A stretch of DNA of 22,634 nucleotides from Verrucomicrobiota bacterium. Lineage in GTDB: Bacteria; Verrucomicrobiota; Verrucomicrobiae; Chthoniobacterales; UBA10450. Position numbers and translations under genes: made by a program. The stretch spans positions 1,789 to 24,422 of the forward strand of contig QHOZ01000024.1 of NCBI GenBank assembly GCA_003219495.1, in the 5' to 3' direction. Every line of letters starts with the position of its first letter. Positions within the stretch are counted from its first letter, which is position 1. The notes under the pieces were generated by a model, which worked only from the letters and a program-made list of their open reading frames with translations, had not been told where the DNA came from and searched no databases. Below, one piece after another: positions 1 to 7,260 of the stretch.

Positions 1-1
1 A

Positions 2-724
2 AGCAAACTGCTGCCCCTACAGAAAAGAAACAAAGCGCGCCCGTTCGTCAGCGCGACTTTCGCGATGACGGTCGATGGAAAAATCACGACACGCGATTTC
101 GCGCCGGTCGACTTCACTTCGCGCGAAGATAAGCAGTTTCTCTTTCGACAACGCGCGTTGTCCGACGCCGTGATCATTGGTCACAGCACGTTGAAGCGAG
201 ATAATGTGCGGCTTGGGATTTCGGAAGAGTTGCGAGCGCAGCGAACGAAGCGTGGTCAAACGGCCGCGCCTTTGCGGGTGATTGTTTCGCGTGAAGGCAG
301 AATCGATAGCCAGCTGAAACTTTTTCAGTCCGAGATTTCGCCGATCCTGATCTTCTCCACGAAAAAAATGCCGCGCGACGTCCGGAAGACTTTACGCGAG
401 AAAAAAGCGAACCTGCACTTGAGCGACACGGAAGATGTCGATCTTCGCGAAATGCTGCGGATCTTGCAGCGCGACCACAAGGTGCGCCGCATTGCCTGCG
501 AAGGCGGGCCGATTTTATTTCGATCGATGCTCGAGCTTGGATTGATCGACGAATTGAATCTCACGATCGCGCCCTACATGTTTGGCGGCGCCAACGCGCC
601 GACGCTCACTGGTTTGGCCAAAGAATTTCTACCAAAGAGCGTGCACTGCTCGCTGAAAAATATGCGCGTCGTGGGCGACGAATGTTTTTTGACCTACCGC
701 CTCCGGAAAAAGTCGCGCAACTGA
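2..724 (+). CDS. RibD C-terminal/dihydrofolate-reductase-like reductase, 5' partial
   Basis: Probable NADPH-dependent reductase of the RibD-C fold, the family that reduces the ribosylaminopyrimidine intermediate of riboflavin synthesis and related pterin-like substrates. The frame is open to the window edge, and the family's N-terminal strand (RPFVSATFAMTVDGKITTR) begins upstream of the first ATG at 65, so the true start lies outside the window. Visible motifs are TVDGKI, the SDAVIIGHSTL loop with RDNVRL, and the C-terminal EGGPILF...LIDELNLTIAP...FGG signature that binds the nucleotide cofactor. There is no N-terminal deaminase domain in view, so it is a stand-alone reductase rather than bifunctional RibD. 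Its stop lies 1 base before the next start, which suggests one operon with the cyclase-like gene and the ketosynthase. Substrate unknown; a role in the same pathway as the ketosynthase is inference from position only. Confidence 0.8.
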   Translation, partial: SKLLPLQKRNKARPFVSATFAMTVDGKITTRDFAPVDFTSREDKQFLFRQRALSDAVIIGHSTLKRDNVRLGISEELRAQRTKRGQTAAPLRVIVSREGRIDSQLKLFQSEISPILIFSTKKMPRDVRKTLREKKANLHLSDTEDVDLREMLRILQRDHKVRRIACEGGPILFRSMLELGLIDELNLTIAPYMFGGANAPTLTGLAKEFLPKSVHCSLKNMRVVGDECFLTYRLRKKSRN

Positions 725-725
725 A

Positions 726-1181
726 ATGCACAAAACGAATTCAATCATTATGCGCGCGCCGAAGATGTCGATCTTCGAAACAGCGGCGAACCTCGAGCTG
801 TGGCCGAAGATTCTGCCGCACTATCGCTACATTCATTATTTAGAGCGCGGCGGGAATCGAAATATTGTCGTAATGGCCGCGCGCCGGTCGGGCATTCCGA
901 TCAAATGGACTTCCGAGGAAATCATCGATCGCGAACGCGTGGAAATTCATTTCAATCATCTCAAAGCGTTCACCAAAGGCATGCACGTCGTTTGGACTTT
1001 CCACGAAACGCCCGACGGCGTGCGGGTTGAGATTTTGCACGACATGAAGTTCCGCATTCCCCTGCTCGCGCCGATTATGGAAGCGATCATCGGCGACTTT
1101 TTTATCGGCAACGTTGCCAACAAAACTTTGCGTTGTATGAAGCAATATGTCGAAGCGCAGGAAAACCGTGTGACCGCATGA
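726..1181 (+). CDS. START/SRPBCC (COQ10/polyketide-cyclase-like) protein
   Basis: A 151-residue single-domain protein of the START-like SRPBCC fold, whose members bind hydrophobic ligands and act as aromatase/cyclases or lipid/quinone chaperones. The pattern matches the COQ10/cyclase subgroup: an N-terminal strand, the LELWPKILPHYRYIHYLERG helix-loop typical of this family, alternating strands, and a long C-terminal helix starting near PLLAPIMEAIIGDFFIG. No signal peptide or membrane segment, so probably cytoplasmic. ATG at 726 is chosen because homologues start with a similar MHKT-S-I strand. It begins 1 base after the upstream stop, and its TGA overlaps the ATG of the ketosynthase gene (ATGA), so translation is probably coupled. 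A cyclase-like protein beside a ketosynthase suggests tailoring of an acyl chain; the substrate cannot be read from the sequence. Confidence 0.75.
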   Translation: MHKTNSIIMRAPKMSIFETAANLELWPKILPHYRYIHYLERGGNRNIVVMAARRSGIPIKWTSEEIIDRERVEIHFNHLKAFTKGMHVVWTFHETPDGVRVEILHDMKFRIPLLAPIMEAIIGDFFIGNVANKTLRCMKQYVEAQENRVTA

Positions 1182-2419
1182 AACGACGCGTTGTCATCAC
1201 CGGGCTCGGTCCGATCACTTGCGTCGGCAAAGGCGTCGAAGGTTTCTGGAACGGGATTCGCGCCGAGAAGACTGGGATTTCCCAGATCGATGGTCTCGAT
1301 GTCAGCCAGTTTGGCGTTCGCGTCGCTGGCCAGATCAAGGATTGGGATCCGGAGGAATTTTTTCCGCCACACCGTTTGAAGCGACTCGATCGCTACGCCC
1401 AATTCTCGGTCGCATCAGCCAAGCTCGCGCTCGACGACGCCGGAATCGAATACGGGCATGATAAACCAAACGATCGAATCGGCGTAAGTTTTGGAACGGC
1501 GCTCGGCGGCGTTTGCAAAGCCGAAGAGCAATACATTCGCTTTTTGAAAAAAGGCGCGCGAGGGGTGCAGCCGACGCTGGCCGTGCAAGTCTTCGGCGGC
1601 TCCGGCCACTCCAACATTGCGATCGATTTCGGATTCCGCGGCGTCGGCACGACGAATTCCAACAGTTGCGCGAGCGGAACGGTCTCGGTTGGCGAAGCGC
1701 TTCGTTATATCCGCGACAATTTCGCGGACGTCGTAGTCGCTGGCGGAGCGGAAGCGCCGCTAACGACGATCACGATCGGCGCCTTCGATATTATCAAAAC
1801 GATGAGTCGCAACGATGATCCGCAGACCGCATCGCGACCATTCGACAAATTGCGCGACGGTTTTGTGATGGGCGAAGGCGCGGCCTCTTTGATTTTGGAA
1901 GAGCTCGAGCATGCGCGCGCGCGCGGCGCGAAAATTTACGCCGAAGTTCTCGGTTACAGCCTGAACAACGACGCGTTTCACATGACAACGCCATTGCCAA
2001 CCGGCCACTCATGCATTCGCGCGATGCGTGACGCGCTCGCTGATGCGCAACTCTCCGCCGACAAGATCGATTATGTGAATGCGCACGCGAGCTCGACGCA
2101 GTTGAATGACAGCGCCGAGACGATGTCGATCAAAGAAGTTTTTGGCGCGCGCGCGTCCAAGATTCCGGTGACCGGAACGAAGGGTTATCACGCGCACCCG
2201 CTCGGCGCGACCGGCGCGATCGAGGCCGCGCTCTGCGCGCTCGCGTTAGATCGACAATGGGTGCCGCCGACGATCAATTACGCCAATCCGGACCCGAGCT
2301 GCGATCTCGACGTCGTCCCGAATCACGGCCGCGACGCCGAATTGAATTATGTGATGAGCAACTCGTTCGGCTTCGGCGGCATCAACGCCAGTATCGTGCT
2401 CGCCCGCCTGCGCGATTAA
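1178..2419 (+). CDS. fabF: beta-ketoacyl-ACP synthase (FabF-type, divergent)
   Basis: Condensing enzyme that joins an acyl thioester with malonyl-ACP by decarboxylative Claisen condensation. 413 residues from the ATG at 1178, which overlaps the upstream stop (ATGA); a GTG/ATG-type extension upstream would only overlap the previous gene. The Cys-His-His triad is complete at Cys164 (NSNSCASGT), His303 (VNAHASST) and His340 ([10 protein letters not shown]), the same numbering as E. coli FabF, and the [12 protein letters not shown]-terminal signature is present. Two active-site neighbourhoods differ from housekeeping FabF: NSNSCASG replaces the usual TACTSG type, and HAHPLGATG replaces TGHLLGAAG. 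This may be a second, specialised ketosynthase. The stop overlaps that of the convergent trmD by three bases, leaving no room for a terminator between them. Confidence 0.9.
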   Translation: MKRRVVITGLGPITCVGKGVEGFWNGIRAEKTGISQIDGLDVSQFGVRVAGQIKDWDPEEFFPPHRLKRLDRYAQFSVASAKLALDDAGIEYGHDKPNDRIGVSFGTALGGVCKAEEQYIRFLKKGARGVQPTLAVQVFGGSGHSNIAIDFGFRGVGTTNSNSCASGTVSVGEALRYIRDNFADVVVAGGAEAPLTTITIGAFDIIKTMSRNDDPQTASRPFDKLRDGFVMGEGAASLILEELEHARARGAKIYAEVLGYSLNNDAFHMTTPLPTGHSCIRAMRDALADAQLSADKIDYVNAHASSTQLNDSAETMSIKEVFGARASKIPVTGTKGYHAHPLGATGAIEAALCALALDRQWVPPTINYANPDPSCDLDVVPNHGRDAELNYVMSNSFGFGGINASIVLARLRD

Positions 2420-3084
2420 TCGAGCAAATCCGGGCGATTCTGTTTTGTGCGCTTGAGCGCTTGCTCCTTTCGCCATTTCGCAATTTCGGCGTGATTTCCG
2501 GAGAGCAAGACTTCGGGAACTTTCCATCCGCGAAATTCCGCCGGTCGTGTGTAGTGTGGCGATTCGAGCGACCCGATACTGAAGGAATCATCCGCCGCCG
2601 ATTGTTCGTCGCCGAGAGCACCGGGCAACAACCGAACGACGGCATCGACAAAAACTGCCGCCGCAATCGCGCCGTTGGTCAAAACGTAATCGCCGATCGA
2701 AATCTCGAGATCGACGAGATGTTCGATCACTCGATGATCAACACCCTCGTAATGACCGCAGATGATGACGAGGTGTGATTCGCTCGAAAGGTCGCTCGCA
2801 AGTTTTTGATCGAGCCGTTTTCCGGCGGGCGACATCAAAACCGTTTTTGATTTTGCTCTCTTGAGCTCTTCCACCGCGGCAAAGATCGGCTCCGGTTTCA
2901 TGACCATCCCCTGCCCGCCGCCGAACGGCGCGTCATCAACGACGTGATGTTTGTCCGTCGTCCAATCGCGCAGATTGTGAATACGAAGATCGACAATTTT
3001 ATTTTCCTGCGCGCGCTTCATCATGCTTTCGCTCAACGGCGCGCGACAGATCTCGGGAAATAACGTGAGGATGTCGATCTTCAT
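2416..3084 (-). CDS. trmD: tRNA (guanine-37-N1)-methyltransferase
   Basis: SPOUT-class enzyme that methylates N1 of G37 in tRNAs with a G at position 36, preventing +1 frameshifting. 222 residues from the second Met ([12 protein letters not shown]), preferred over the Met four codons upstream because the family starts this way. Visible motifs: [14 protein letters not shown] (54-66), the trefoil-knot AdoMet site [11 protein letters not shown] (109-119) and [12 protein letters not shown] (127-138), the RLLPGALG helix, a DDSF element holding the likely catalytic Asp, and [14 protein letters not shown] near the C-terminus. The TNGAIAAAV stretch replaces the common TGGELPAMV. It is last in the ffh-rpsP-khpA-trmD order; rimM, commonly found just before it, is absent here. 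Confidence 0.95.
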   Translation of the reverse strand: MKIDILTLFPEICRAPLSESMMKRAQENKIVDLRIHNLRDWTTDKHHVVDDAPFGGGQGMVMKPEPIFAAVEELKRAKSKTVLMSPAGKRLDQKLASDLSSESHLVIICGHYEGVDHRVIEHLVDLEISIGDYVLTNGAIAAAVFVDAVVRLLPGALGDEQSAADDSFSIGSLESPHYTRPAEFRGWKVPEVLLSGNHAEIAKWRKEQALKRTKQNRPDLLD

Positions 3085-3099
3085 CGCCGGACTCATTAT

Positions 3100-3124
3100 G
3101 CGACGCTCCCAGAGAGCCGCTACA
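3100..3124 (-). repeat. short palindromic repeat-like element between khpA and trmD
   Basis: Read on the minus strand this begins TGTAGCGGC and folds into a nine-pair hairpin with one mismatch (GCGGCTCTC with GAGCGTCGC, including a G-U pair). It sits in the 48-base gap between khpA and trmD. A second TGTAG(C/T)GGC-headed hairpin occurs at 8301-8325, which suggests a dispersed intergenic element. Function unknown; it could affect mRNA stability between the two genes. Confidence 0.4.
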
Positions 3125-3132
3125 GAAGAAAT

Positions 3133-3363
3133 TTACTCGACGATTTCGAGAGTGGCGCGTTGCCCGTGACGCGAGGCGGAGCTGTTCAGCATCGCGCGGA
3201 TTGCGTGAATCGTCTGACCGTTGCGGCCGATGATGCGGCCGACATCGGTCTGACGGAGCTGGACTTTAAAGACGGTCATTTTGCCGCCCGGAATTTCCGT
3301 GAGCACCATGTCGTCGGGAAACTCCACCAACTGGCGAATGATGAACTCGAGAAATTCTTTCAT
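3133..3363 (-). CDS. khpA: KH-domain RNA-binding protein KhpA (YlqC)
   Basis: Small single KH-domain RNA-binding protein encoded in the S16/trmD block of many bacteria. 76 residues from the Met at 3363 (MKEFLEFIIRQLVEFPDD), preferred over a Met six codons upstream because the family starts MKE-L-E-I. The diagnostic GXXG loop is IIGRNGQTI (GRNG at 46-49), preceded by the VGR strand-turn and followed by the conserved IRAML helix. It is cytoplasmic and expected to bind RNA or work with ribosome or division factors; the exact partner is not visible. It follows rpsP by 66 bases, a gap that contains a hairpin and a repeat-like sequence, and is followed by trmD. Confidence 0.93.
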   Translation of the reverse strand: MKEFLEFIIRQLVEFPDDMVLTEIPGGKMTVFKVQLRQTDVGRIIGRNGQTIHAIRAMLNSSASRHGQRATLEIVE

Positions 3364-3381
3364 GCCAGAAAAACTAAGCAT

Positions 3382-3416
3382 GAATGAACACCAATGGACA
3401 CGAAATTTTTCGTGTC
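3382..3416. repeat. repeat remnant with 8-bp hairpin between rpsP and khpA
   Basis: GACACGAA (3397-3404) and TTCGTGTC (3409-3416) form a perfect 8-bp stem around a 4-base loop. The flanking ATGAACACCAATGGACACGAA reads like the widespread 'local intergenic' sequence often mis-called as MNTNGHE-type small ORFs in environmental genomes; that comparison is from memory. It lies in the rpsP-khpA gap on the transcribed strand, so it could also act as an mRNA-processing or attenuation hairpin. Confidence 0.5.
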
Positions 3417-3429
3417 GAGATTGTGAACC

Positions 3430-3882
3430 CTAGCTCGCGGGTTTCTCTTCCGCGGCGCCGGCGGCCGGCATTGCGGGCGCGCTCGCTTCGGTCGGTTGAG
3501 GCGCGGGAGCTTCTGCAGCAGGCGCTGCTTCGGCTTTTGCCGCCACTGGTTCAGCCGCTGGTGCTGCTTCAGTCTTGGGAGCTGCTTGTGGTTTTGCAGC
3601 TTTCTTCGCTTCAATCGCGGCCATTTTTTTCGCCGCGGCTTCGGGATTTTTGTTTTTCTTGATCAGGCTGCGCACCGTGTCCGAGGGTTGCGCGCCCTTG
3701 CTGATCCAATGTTCGATCCGATCGAGCTTCAGCGTGCTGTTCATGCCCGGTTTCTTCGGATCGTACGTGCCGACGATCTCGATAAATTTTCCATCGCGCG
3801 GACTCCGTTTGTCCGCGACGACAACTTTAAAATAGGGGCGGTTTAACGCGCCTTCTCTTCGTAATCTGATTGCTACTGACAT
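3430..3882 (-). CDS. rpsP: 30S ribosomal protein S16 with Ala/Pro-rich C-terminal tail
   Basis: Small-subunit ribosomal protein bS16. The core occupies about residues 1-78: VAIRLRREGALNRPYFKVVV, the ADKRSPRDGKFIEIVGTYDP block and HWISKGAQPSDTVRSLIKK. The protein is 150 residues, nearly twice the usual length of about 80, because of a low-complexity tail from about residue 80 that is first Lys/Ala-rich (EAAAKKMAAIEAKKAAKP) and then Ala/Pro/Glu-rich. The core looks complete, so the tail is an addition, not a fusion to a known domain. ATG at 3882 is 1 base downstream of the ffh stop, so the two are probably co-transcribed and translationally coupled. Confidence 0.96.
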   Translation of the reverse strand: MSVAIRLRREGALNRPYFKVVVADKRSPRDGKFIEIVGTYDPKKPGMNSTLKLDRIEHWISKGAQPSDTVRSLIKKNKNPEAAAKKMAAIEAKKAAKPQAAPKTEAAPAAEPVAAKAEAAPAAEAPAPQPTEASAPAMPAAGAAEEKPAS

Positions 3883-3883
3883 G

Positions 3884-5203
3884 TTATTTTTTCATTCGCG
3901 CCATTTGCGCCATCATCTTTTTCATTTTGCCCGCGTTCTTCATCAGCTTTCGCATTTGATCGAAACGGCGGACCAACTCGTTCACCTCCGTGACGGTTGA
4001 GCCGCTGCCGCGTGCGATCCGCTGACGACGCCTCGCATTCAGAACATCGGGGCGGGTCCGCTCCTCGCTGGTCATCGAAAGCACGATCGCTTCCGTGCGC
4101 TTGAGCTGCTTCTCGTCAATCGAGAGGCCCGGAACGTTACTCATACCGGGCAACATGCCAAGGACATTTTCGAGCGGCCCCATTTTGCGCAGCATCTTGA
4201 ATTGCTGGAGGAAATCGTTGAAATCGAACGAGGCACGGCGCAATTTTTCCTCGAGGCGAGCAGCATCCTCGAACTCGATCGTTTCCGCCGCCTTCTCGAC
4301 CAGGCCGACGACGTCGCCCATTCCTAAAATCCTGCCCGCGAGGCGCTCCGGCACAAATGTTTCGAATTGGTCGAGCTTCTCGCCGGTCCCGGCGAATTTG
4401 ATCGGCCGCTGCGTCACCTGGCGCATCGACAAGGCGGCGCCACCGCGCGCGTCGCCATCGAGCTTGGTCAAAATAATCCCGGTTATCTCGATCGCCTGAT
4501 TGAAATGCGTCGCAATGCTGACCGCTTGCTGGCCAGTCGCGGCATCGACGACGAGCAAAGTTTCCTGCGGGTTAAGAAATCTTTTCAGATCAGCGAGCTC
4601 CTCGATCAACGCGACATCTACTTCCTGACGACCTGCAGTGTCGAAGATGTCGATGTTGCCGCCGGCTCGTTCATGCCATTCGAGCGCTGCTGACGCCGCG
4701 CGACGAACATTTTTCTCGCCCGGATCGGGTTTAAAAACAGGAATGTCGATTTGTTTGCCGAGCGTCGCCAGTTGCTCGATCGCAGCCGGTCGTTGCAAAT
4801 CGAGCGCGATCAAATTTGGCGAGCGTCCTTGTTTCTTGAGGAGGCGCGCAAGTTTCGCTGCGGAAGTTGTTTTTCCCGAGCCGTTGAGGCCGACGATCAG
4901 AATTCGATGCGGCTCGCCGAGATTCAAAGGCGCGGCGTCGCTGCCAAGCAAGATCGACAATTCGTCATAAAAGATTTTAACGATTTGCTGGCCTGGCGTG
5001 ATGCTGCGCAGAACGGATTCGCCGAGCGCTTTGTCTTTGATGCGCGCGATGAATCTCTTCGCGACTTCAAAATCGACATCGGCTTCGAGCAGCGCGAGGC
5101 GGATCTGTCGCAGCGCGGCGTCGATATTCGCTTCGCTGATTTTTCCGTGGCCACGGAGATCTTTGAAGATCTCCTGCAGCTTGTCACCGAGTTGCGAAAA
5201 CAA
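3884..5203 (-). CDS. ffh: signal recognition particle protein Ffh
   Basis: SRP54-type GTPase that binds 4.5S RNA and signal sequences and delivers ribosomes to FtsY at the inner membrane. A TTG start at 5203 gives 439 residues starting MFSQLGDKLQEIFKDLRG, matching the family N-terminus; an ATG at 5269 would add 22 atypical residues and overlap the deacetylase gene. N domain about 1-95; G domain with GLNGSGKT (105-112), LDLQRPAAIEQL, DTAGR (188-192), TKLDGDARGG (246-255) and the GTGEKLDQFE closing motif; M domain about 300-439 with the expected Met-rich hydrophobic helices and a Lys/Met-rich end (MKKMMAQMARMKK). The TTG lies 1 base after the deacetylase stop, and rpsP follows by 1 base, so all are likely read together. 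Confidence 0.96.
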   Translation of the reverse strand: MFSQLGDKLQEIFKDLRGHGKISEANIDAALRQIRLALLEADVDFEVAKRFIARIKDKALGESVLRSITPGQQIVKIFYDELSILLGSDAAPLNLGEPHRILIVGLNGSGKTTSAAKLARLLKKQGRSPNLIALDLQRPAAIEQLATLGKQIDIPVFKPDPGEKNVRRAASAALEWHERAGGNIDIFDTAGRQEVDVALIEELADLKRFLNPQETLLVVDAATGQQAVSIATHFNQAIEITGIILTKLDGDARGGAALSMRQVTQRPIKFAGTGEKLDQFETFVPERLAGRILGMGDVVGLVEKAAETIEFEDAARLEEKLRRASFDFNDFLQQFKMLRKMGPLENVLGMLPGMSNVPGLSIDEKQLKRTEAIVLSMTSEERTRPDVLNARRRQRIARGSGSTVTEVNELVRRFDQMRKLMKNAGKMKKMMAQMARMKK

Positions 5204-5204
5204 A

Positions 5205-6455
5205 TTATTTCTTCGCCGAAGGTGATGGACTCGCGGCCGGAGCGCCACCTGCACCTTCTTCGATTCCAAACGTCCAGTGCGTTTCCACTTTCTTGTCGCC
5301 CGATTTGGCGCTCAAGATAACCGTGCAGGTTTTCTCGCGCAGCTTCTGAGTCACTTGATACGACACAACACCCGTCTTCGGATCGAAGCTTGCCGGAACA
5401 ACTCCGAGCCCGCTGATGCGCATTTGCACGCTCGCCGGATCGATTTGACCGACCTGGCTAAGATTCGCTTTGATCAATGGCGATGCGCTGCGCACCGTCG
5501 ATCCATCGGCGGGTTCGGTTTGCAAAGTTGCCGCGCCGAGTTCGGCTATTGCCGGTCCACCCGCGCCCCCACTCGAGCTTGCGATCATTTTGATCGCGTC
5601 TTCGAAAACTTTCGGCTTGTTCGCTTCGATCGCGTAACGGCCGAGCGCATCCAGTGGCGACGTCCACGTGATCGGCTGGCCGTAAACCGTGAACATCGCT
5701 TCGTAACCGGCGTTGCGCGCGAGTTCTTTAACGTGGTCGTTGTAATTTCCAAACGGAACCGCGAAGCAGTTCACTTTAATTGCGAGGCGTTGCTCGAGAA
5801 GCGTTTTGCAACCGACCACTTCGTTTTGAATCCACTGTTCGTACTCGGCTCCGGTCAGTTTCTTTTTCGTTCGCTTACGATCCGGCGAGATGAGCATCAC
5901 CATGTGACCTTCGCGCAAATCCTGGTGCGTCGCGGAGTGCGCCTCGATATCGACCCCGTTATCGCGCATGTCGCCGAGCATTTCCCAGGTGCAGGCTTGA
6001 CCCCCGCCGAGTGCGGCTCCCGCCACGCCTTCGGTATAAATGAACATGGTCAGCGGATAACCCATTTTCTTGAGGATCGGCCAGGCGACTTCGTATTGCG
6101 ATTTCCAGCCGTCATCGAAGGTGATGACCGCGCAGCGCGGCGGAATATTTTTTTCGCCCCTCTTCCAAGCAAGTAAATCCTGCAGGCCAATGACAGTGAT
6201 CCCGCGCTCTTTCAGCATCTTCATCTGTTGCTCGAACATGGCCGGAGTAATTTCCGTGCCGGGGTAACGCACTTTGTCGACCAGACGGTGGTAGCAGAAA
6301 ATAATTGTCTGCGCGGTTTGATCGACAACCGGCTTGGAAACAGTTGGCGCCGGGGTGGCAGTTGCCGCCGGCTTGGGCGTTGGGGTTGGTTTGGCCGCAA
6401 ATGCGACGCTGCAAGTCAGGACCACAGCGAGAAGTGAAATGATTCGGGTGCGCAT
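5205..6455 (-). CDS. exported polysaccharide deacetylase (NodB domain) with C-terminal Ig-like domain
   Basis: Metal-dependent carbohydrate esterase family 4-type deacetylase, probably acting on peptidoglycan or exopolysaccharide in the periplasm. 416 residues from the ATG at 6455, chosen because it starts a clear signal peptide (MRTRIISLLAVVLTCSVAFA) followed by a Pro/Thr linker; an ORF extension further upstream has no such signal. NodB motifs: TFDDGW with metal-binding Asp114 or Asp115, HSATH with His173 and His177, and VPFGNYND (233-240). Residues about 315-400 form a beta-rich Ig-like domain beginning EPADGSTV, then a Pro/Ser/Ala tail. The insert between motifs 2 and 3 (Lys/Arg-rich, about 188-205) is longer than in minimal members. 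It is upstream of ffh with a 1-base gap. A 12-bp inverted repeat lies in its leader. Confidence 0.88.
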   Translation of the reverse strand: MRTRIISLLAVVLTCSVAFAAKPTPTPKPAATATPAPTVSKPVVDQTAQTIIFCYHRLVDKVRYPGTEITPAMFEQQMKMLKERGITVIGLQDLLAWKRGEKNIPPRCAVITFDDGWKSQYEVAWPILKKMGYPLTMFIYTEGVAGAALGGGQACTWEMLGDMRDNGVDIEAHSATHQDLREGHMVMLISPDRKRTKKKLTGAEYEQWIQNEVVGCKTLLEQRLAIKVNCFAVPFGNYNDHVKELARNAGYEAMFTVYGQPITWTSPLDALGRYAIEANKPKVFEDAIKMIASSSGGAGGPAIAELGAATLQTEPADGSTVRSASPLIKANLSQVGQIDPASVQMRISGLGVVPASFDPKTGVVSYQVTQKLREKTCTVILSAKSGDKKVETHWTFGIEEGAGGAPAASPSPSAKK

Positions 6456-6481
6456 AATTCGAGGTAACGCCTTTAAATCCG

Positions 6482-6513
6482 GCTGCGCAAAAAACAAGCG
6501 GTTTTTGCGCAGC
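6482..6513. repeat. perfect 12-bp inverted repeat in divergent intergenic region
   Basis: GCTGCGCAAAAA (6482-6493) and TTTTTGCGCAGC (6502-6513) are perfect reverse complements around an 8-base loop. It is in the 145-base region between the divergent deacetylase and amidase genes, 27 bases upstream of the deacetylase ATG and 87 bases upstream of the amidase ATG. Candidate operator or leader hairpin for two cell-wall-active genes. There is no U-tract outside the stem, so it is not a standard terminator. No clear sigma-70 promoter was found in the rest of this gap. Confidence 0.6.
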
Positions 6514-6600
6514 TCATTCCGGGCGCGAAGCTTGCTCCCATTAGACAGGCGGAGATCTAGAAAGTTTTGGCGACACAACATTTCTAATGTAAGGAACTCA

Positions 6601-7260
6601 ATGGCTCGACTGAATTGGATTTTATTGGGTGCGCTTTCGATGTTGATGGCGGCCTGCGCAACCGGACCGCGTCTCGAAGAGGTTAAAACCAAGAACACCA
6701 GCAAATCATTCAAGACTGTCGTGGTCGACGCGGGCCACGGCGGCAAAGACAACGGCGCTTATCGAAAATTTGGCGGAGCCGAAAAACTTGCGACGCTCGA
6801 CGTCGCGAAACGCCTCTCGCGAAAATTGCGCGAATCCAATTTCCACGTCGTCATGACGAGATCGGGCGACGTTTTCATTCCGCTCGAGGAACGAGTCGCG
6901 ATCGAGAACGCACAAAAGAATTCGATTTTTGTCAGCGTGCATTTCAACGATTCACGCCGGCGCGGCATTCGCGGGTTCGAAACGTATTATCACGATCGAA
7001 ATTCGGCTGAGCTCGCGAATCGCATTCAAGCGAAGCTCATGACGATTCCGAAGTCCGCGAATCGCGGCGTGCATCACGCGAACTTCCGCGTGCTCCGGCT
7101 CGCGAAATATCCGGCAGTCCTGGTCGAGTGCGGTTTTCTCAGCAATCGTTATGAAGGCGGCGAAGCGCGCGACTCCGAATATCGCGATCAGCTCGCGGAT
7201 AAAATCGCCGAAGCGATCGTCGAGCAGCGGCACGGCGCAGGCGCTTACGCGAGGCAGTAG
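6601..7260 (+). CDS. N-acetylmuramoyl-L-alanine amidase (Amidase_3), lipoprotein
   Basis: Zinc amidase that cleaves the bond between MurNAc and the L-Ala of the stem peptide, used in cell separation and wall turnover. 219 residues from ATG 6601, supported by AAGGA at 6591-6595 five bases upstream. The N-terminus is a lipoprotein signal ending LMAAC (Cys19), so it is probably membrane anchored. Zinc and catalytic residues of the Amidase_3 fold: His46 in VVVDAGHGGKD, Glu61 in GGAEKLA, His114 in VSVHFND and Glu176 in VLVECGFLSN. No LysM, SPOR or AMIN domain is present, so this is a minimal enzyme. It diverges from the deacetylase across a gap with a large inverted repeat, and its stop directly abuts the stop of the convergent MFS gene. 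Confidence 0.92.
   Translation: MARLNWILLGALSMLMAACATGPRLEEVKTKNTSKSFKTVVVDAGHGGKDNGAYRKFGGAEKLATLDVAKRLSRKLRESNFHVVMTRSGDVFIPLEERVAIENAQKNSIFVSVHFNDSRRRGIRGFETYYHDRNSAELANRIQAKLMTIPKSANRGVHHANFRVLRLAKYPAVLVECGFLSNRYEGGEARDSEYRDQLADKIAEAIVEQRHGAGAYARQ

Noticed and set aside
2257..2778. Plus-strand frame overlapping fabF and trmD
   Set aside because: It is antisense to trmD and out of frame with fabF, with no recognisable domain; it is a shadow of real genes.
6334..6600. Upstream extension of the amidase frame
   Set aside because: The ATG at 6601 has AAGGA upstream and starts a lipoprotein signal; the extension crosses the inverted repeat and overlaps the deacetylase gene.
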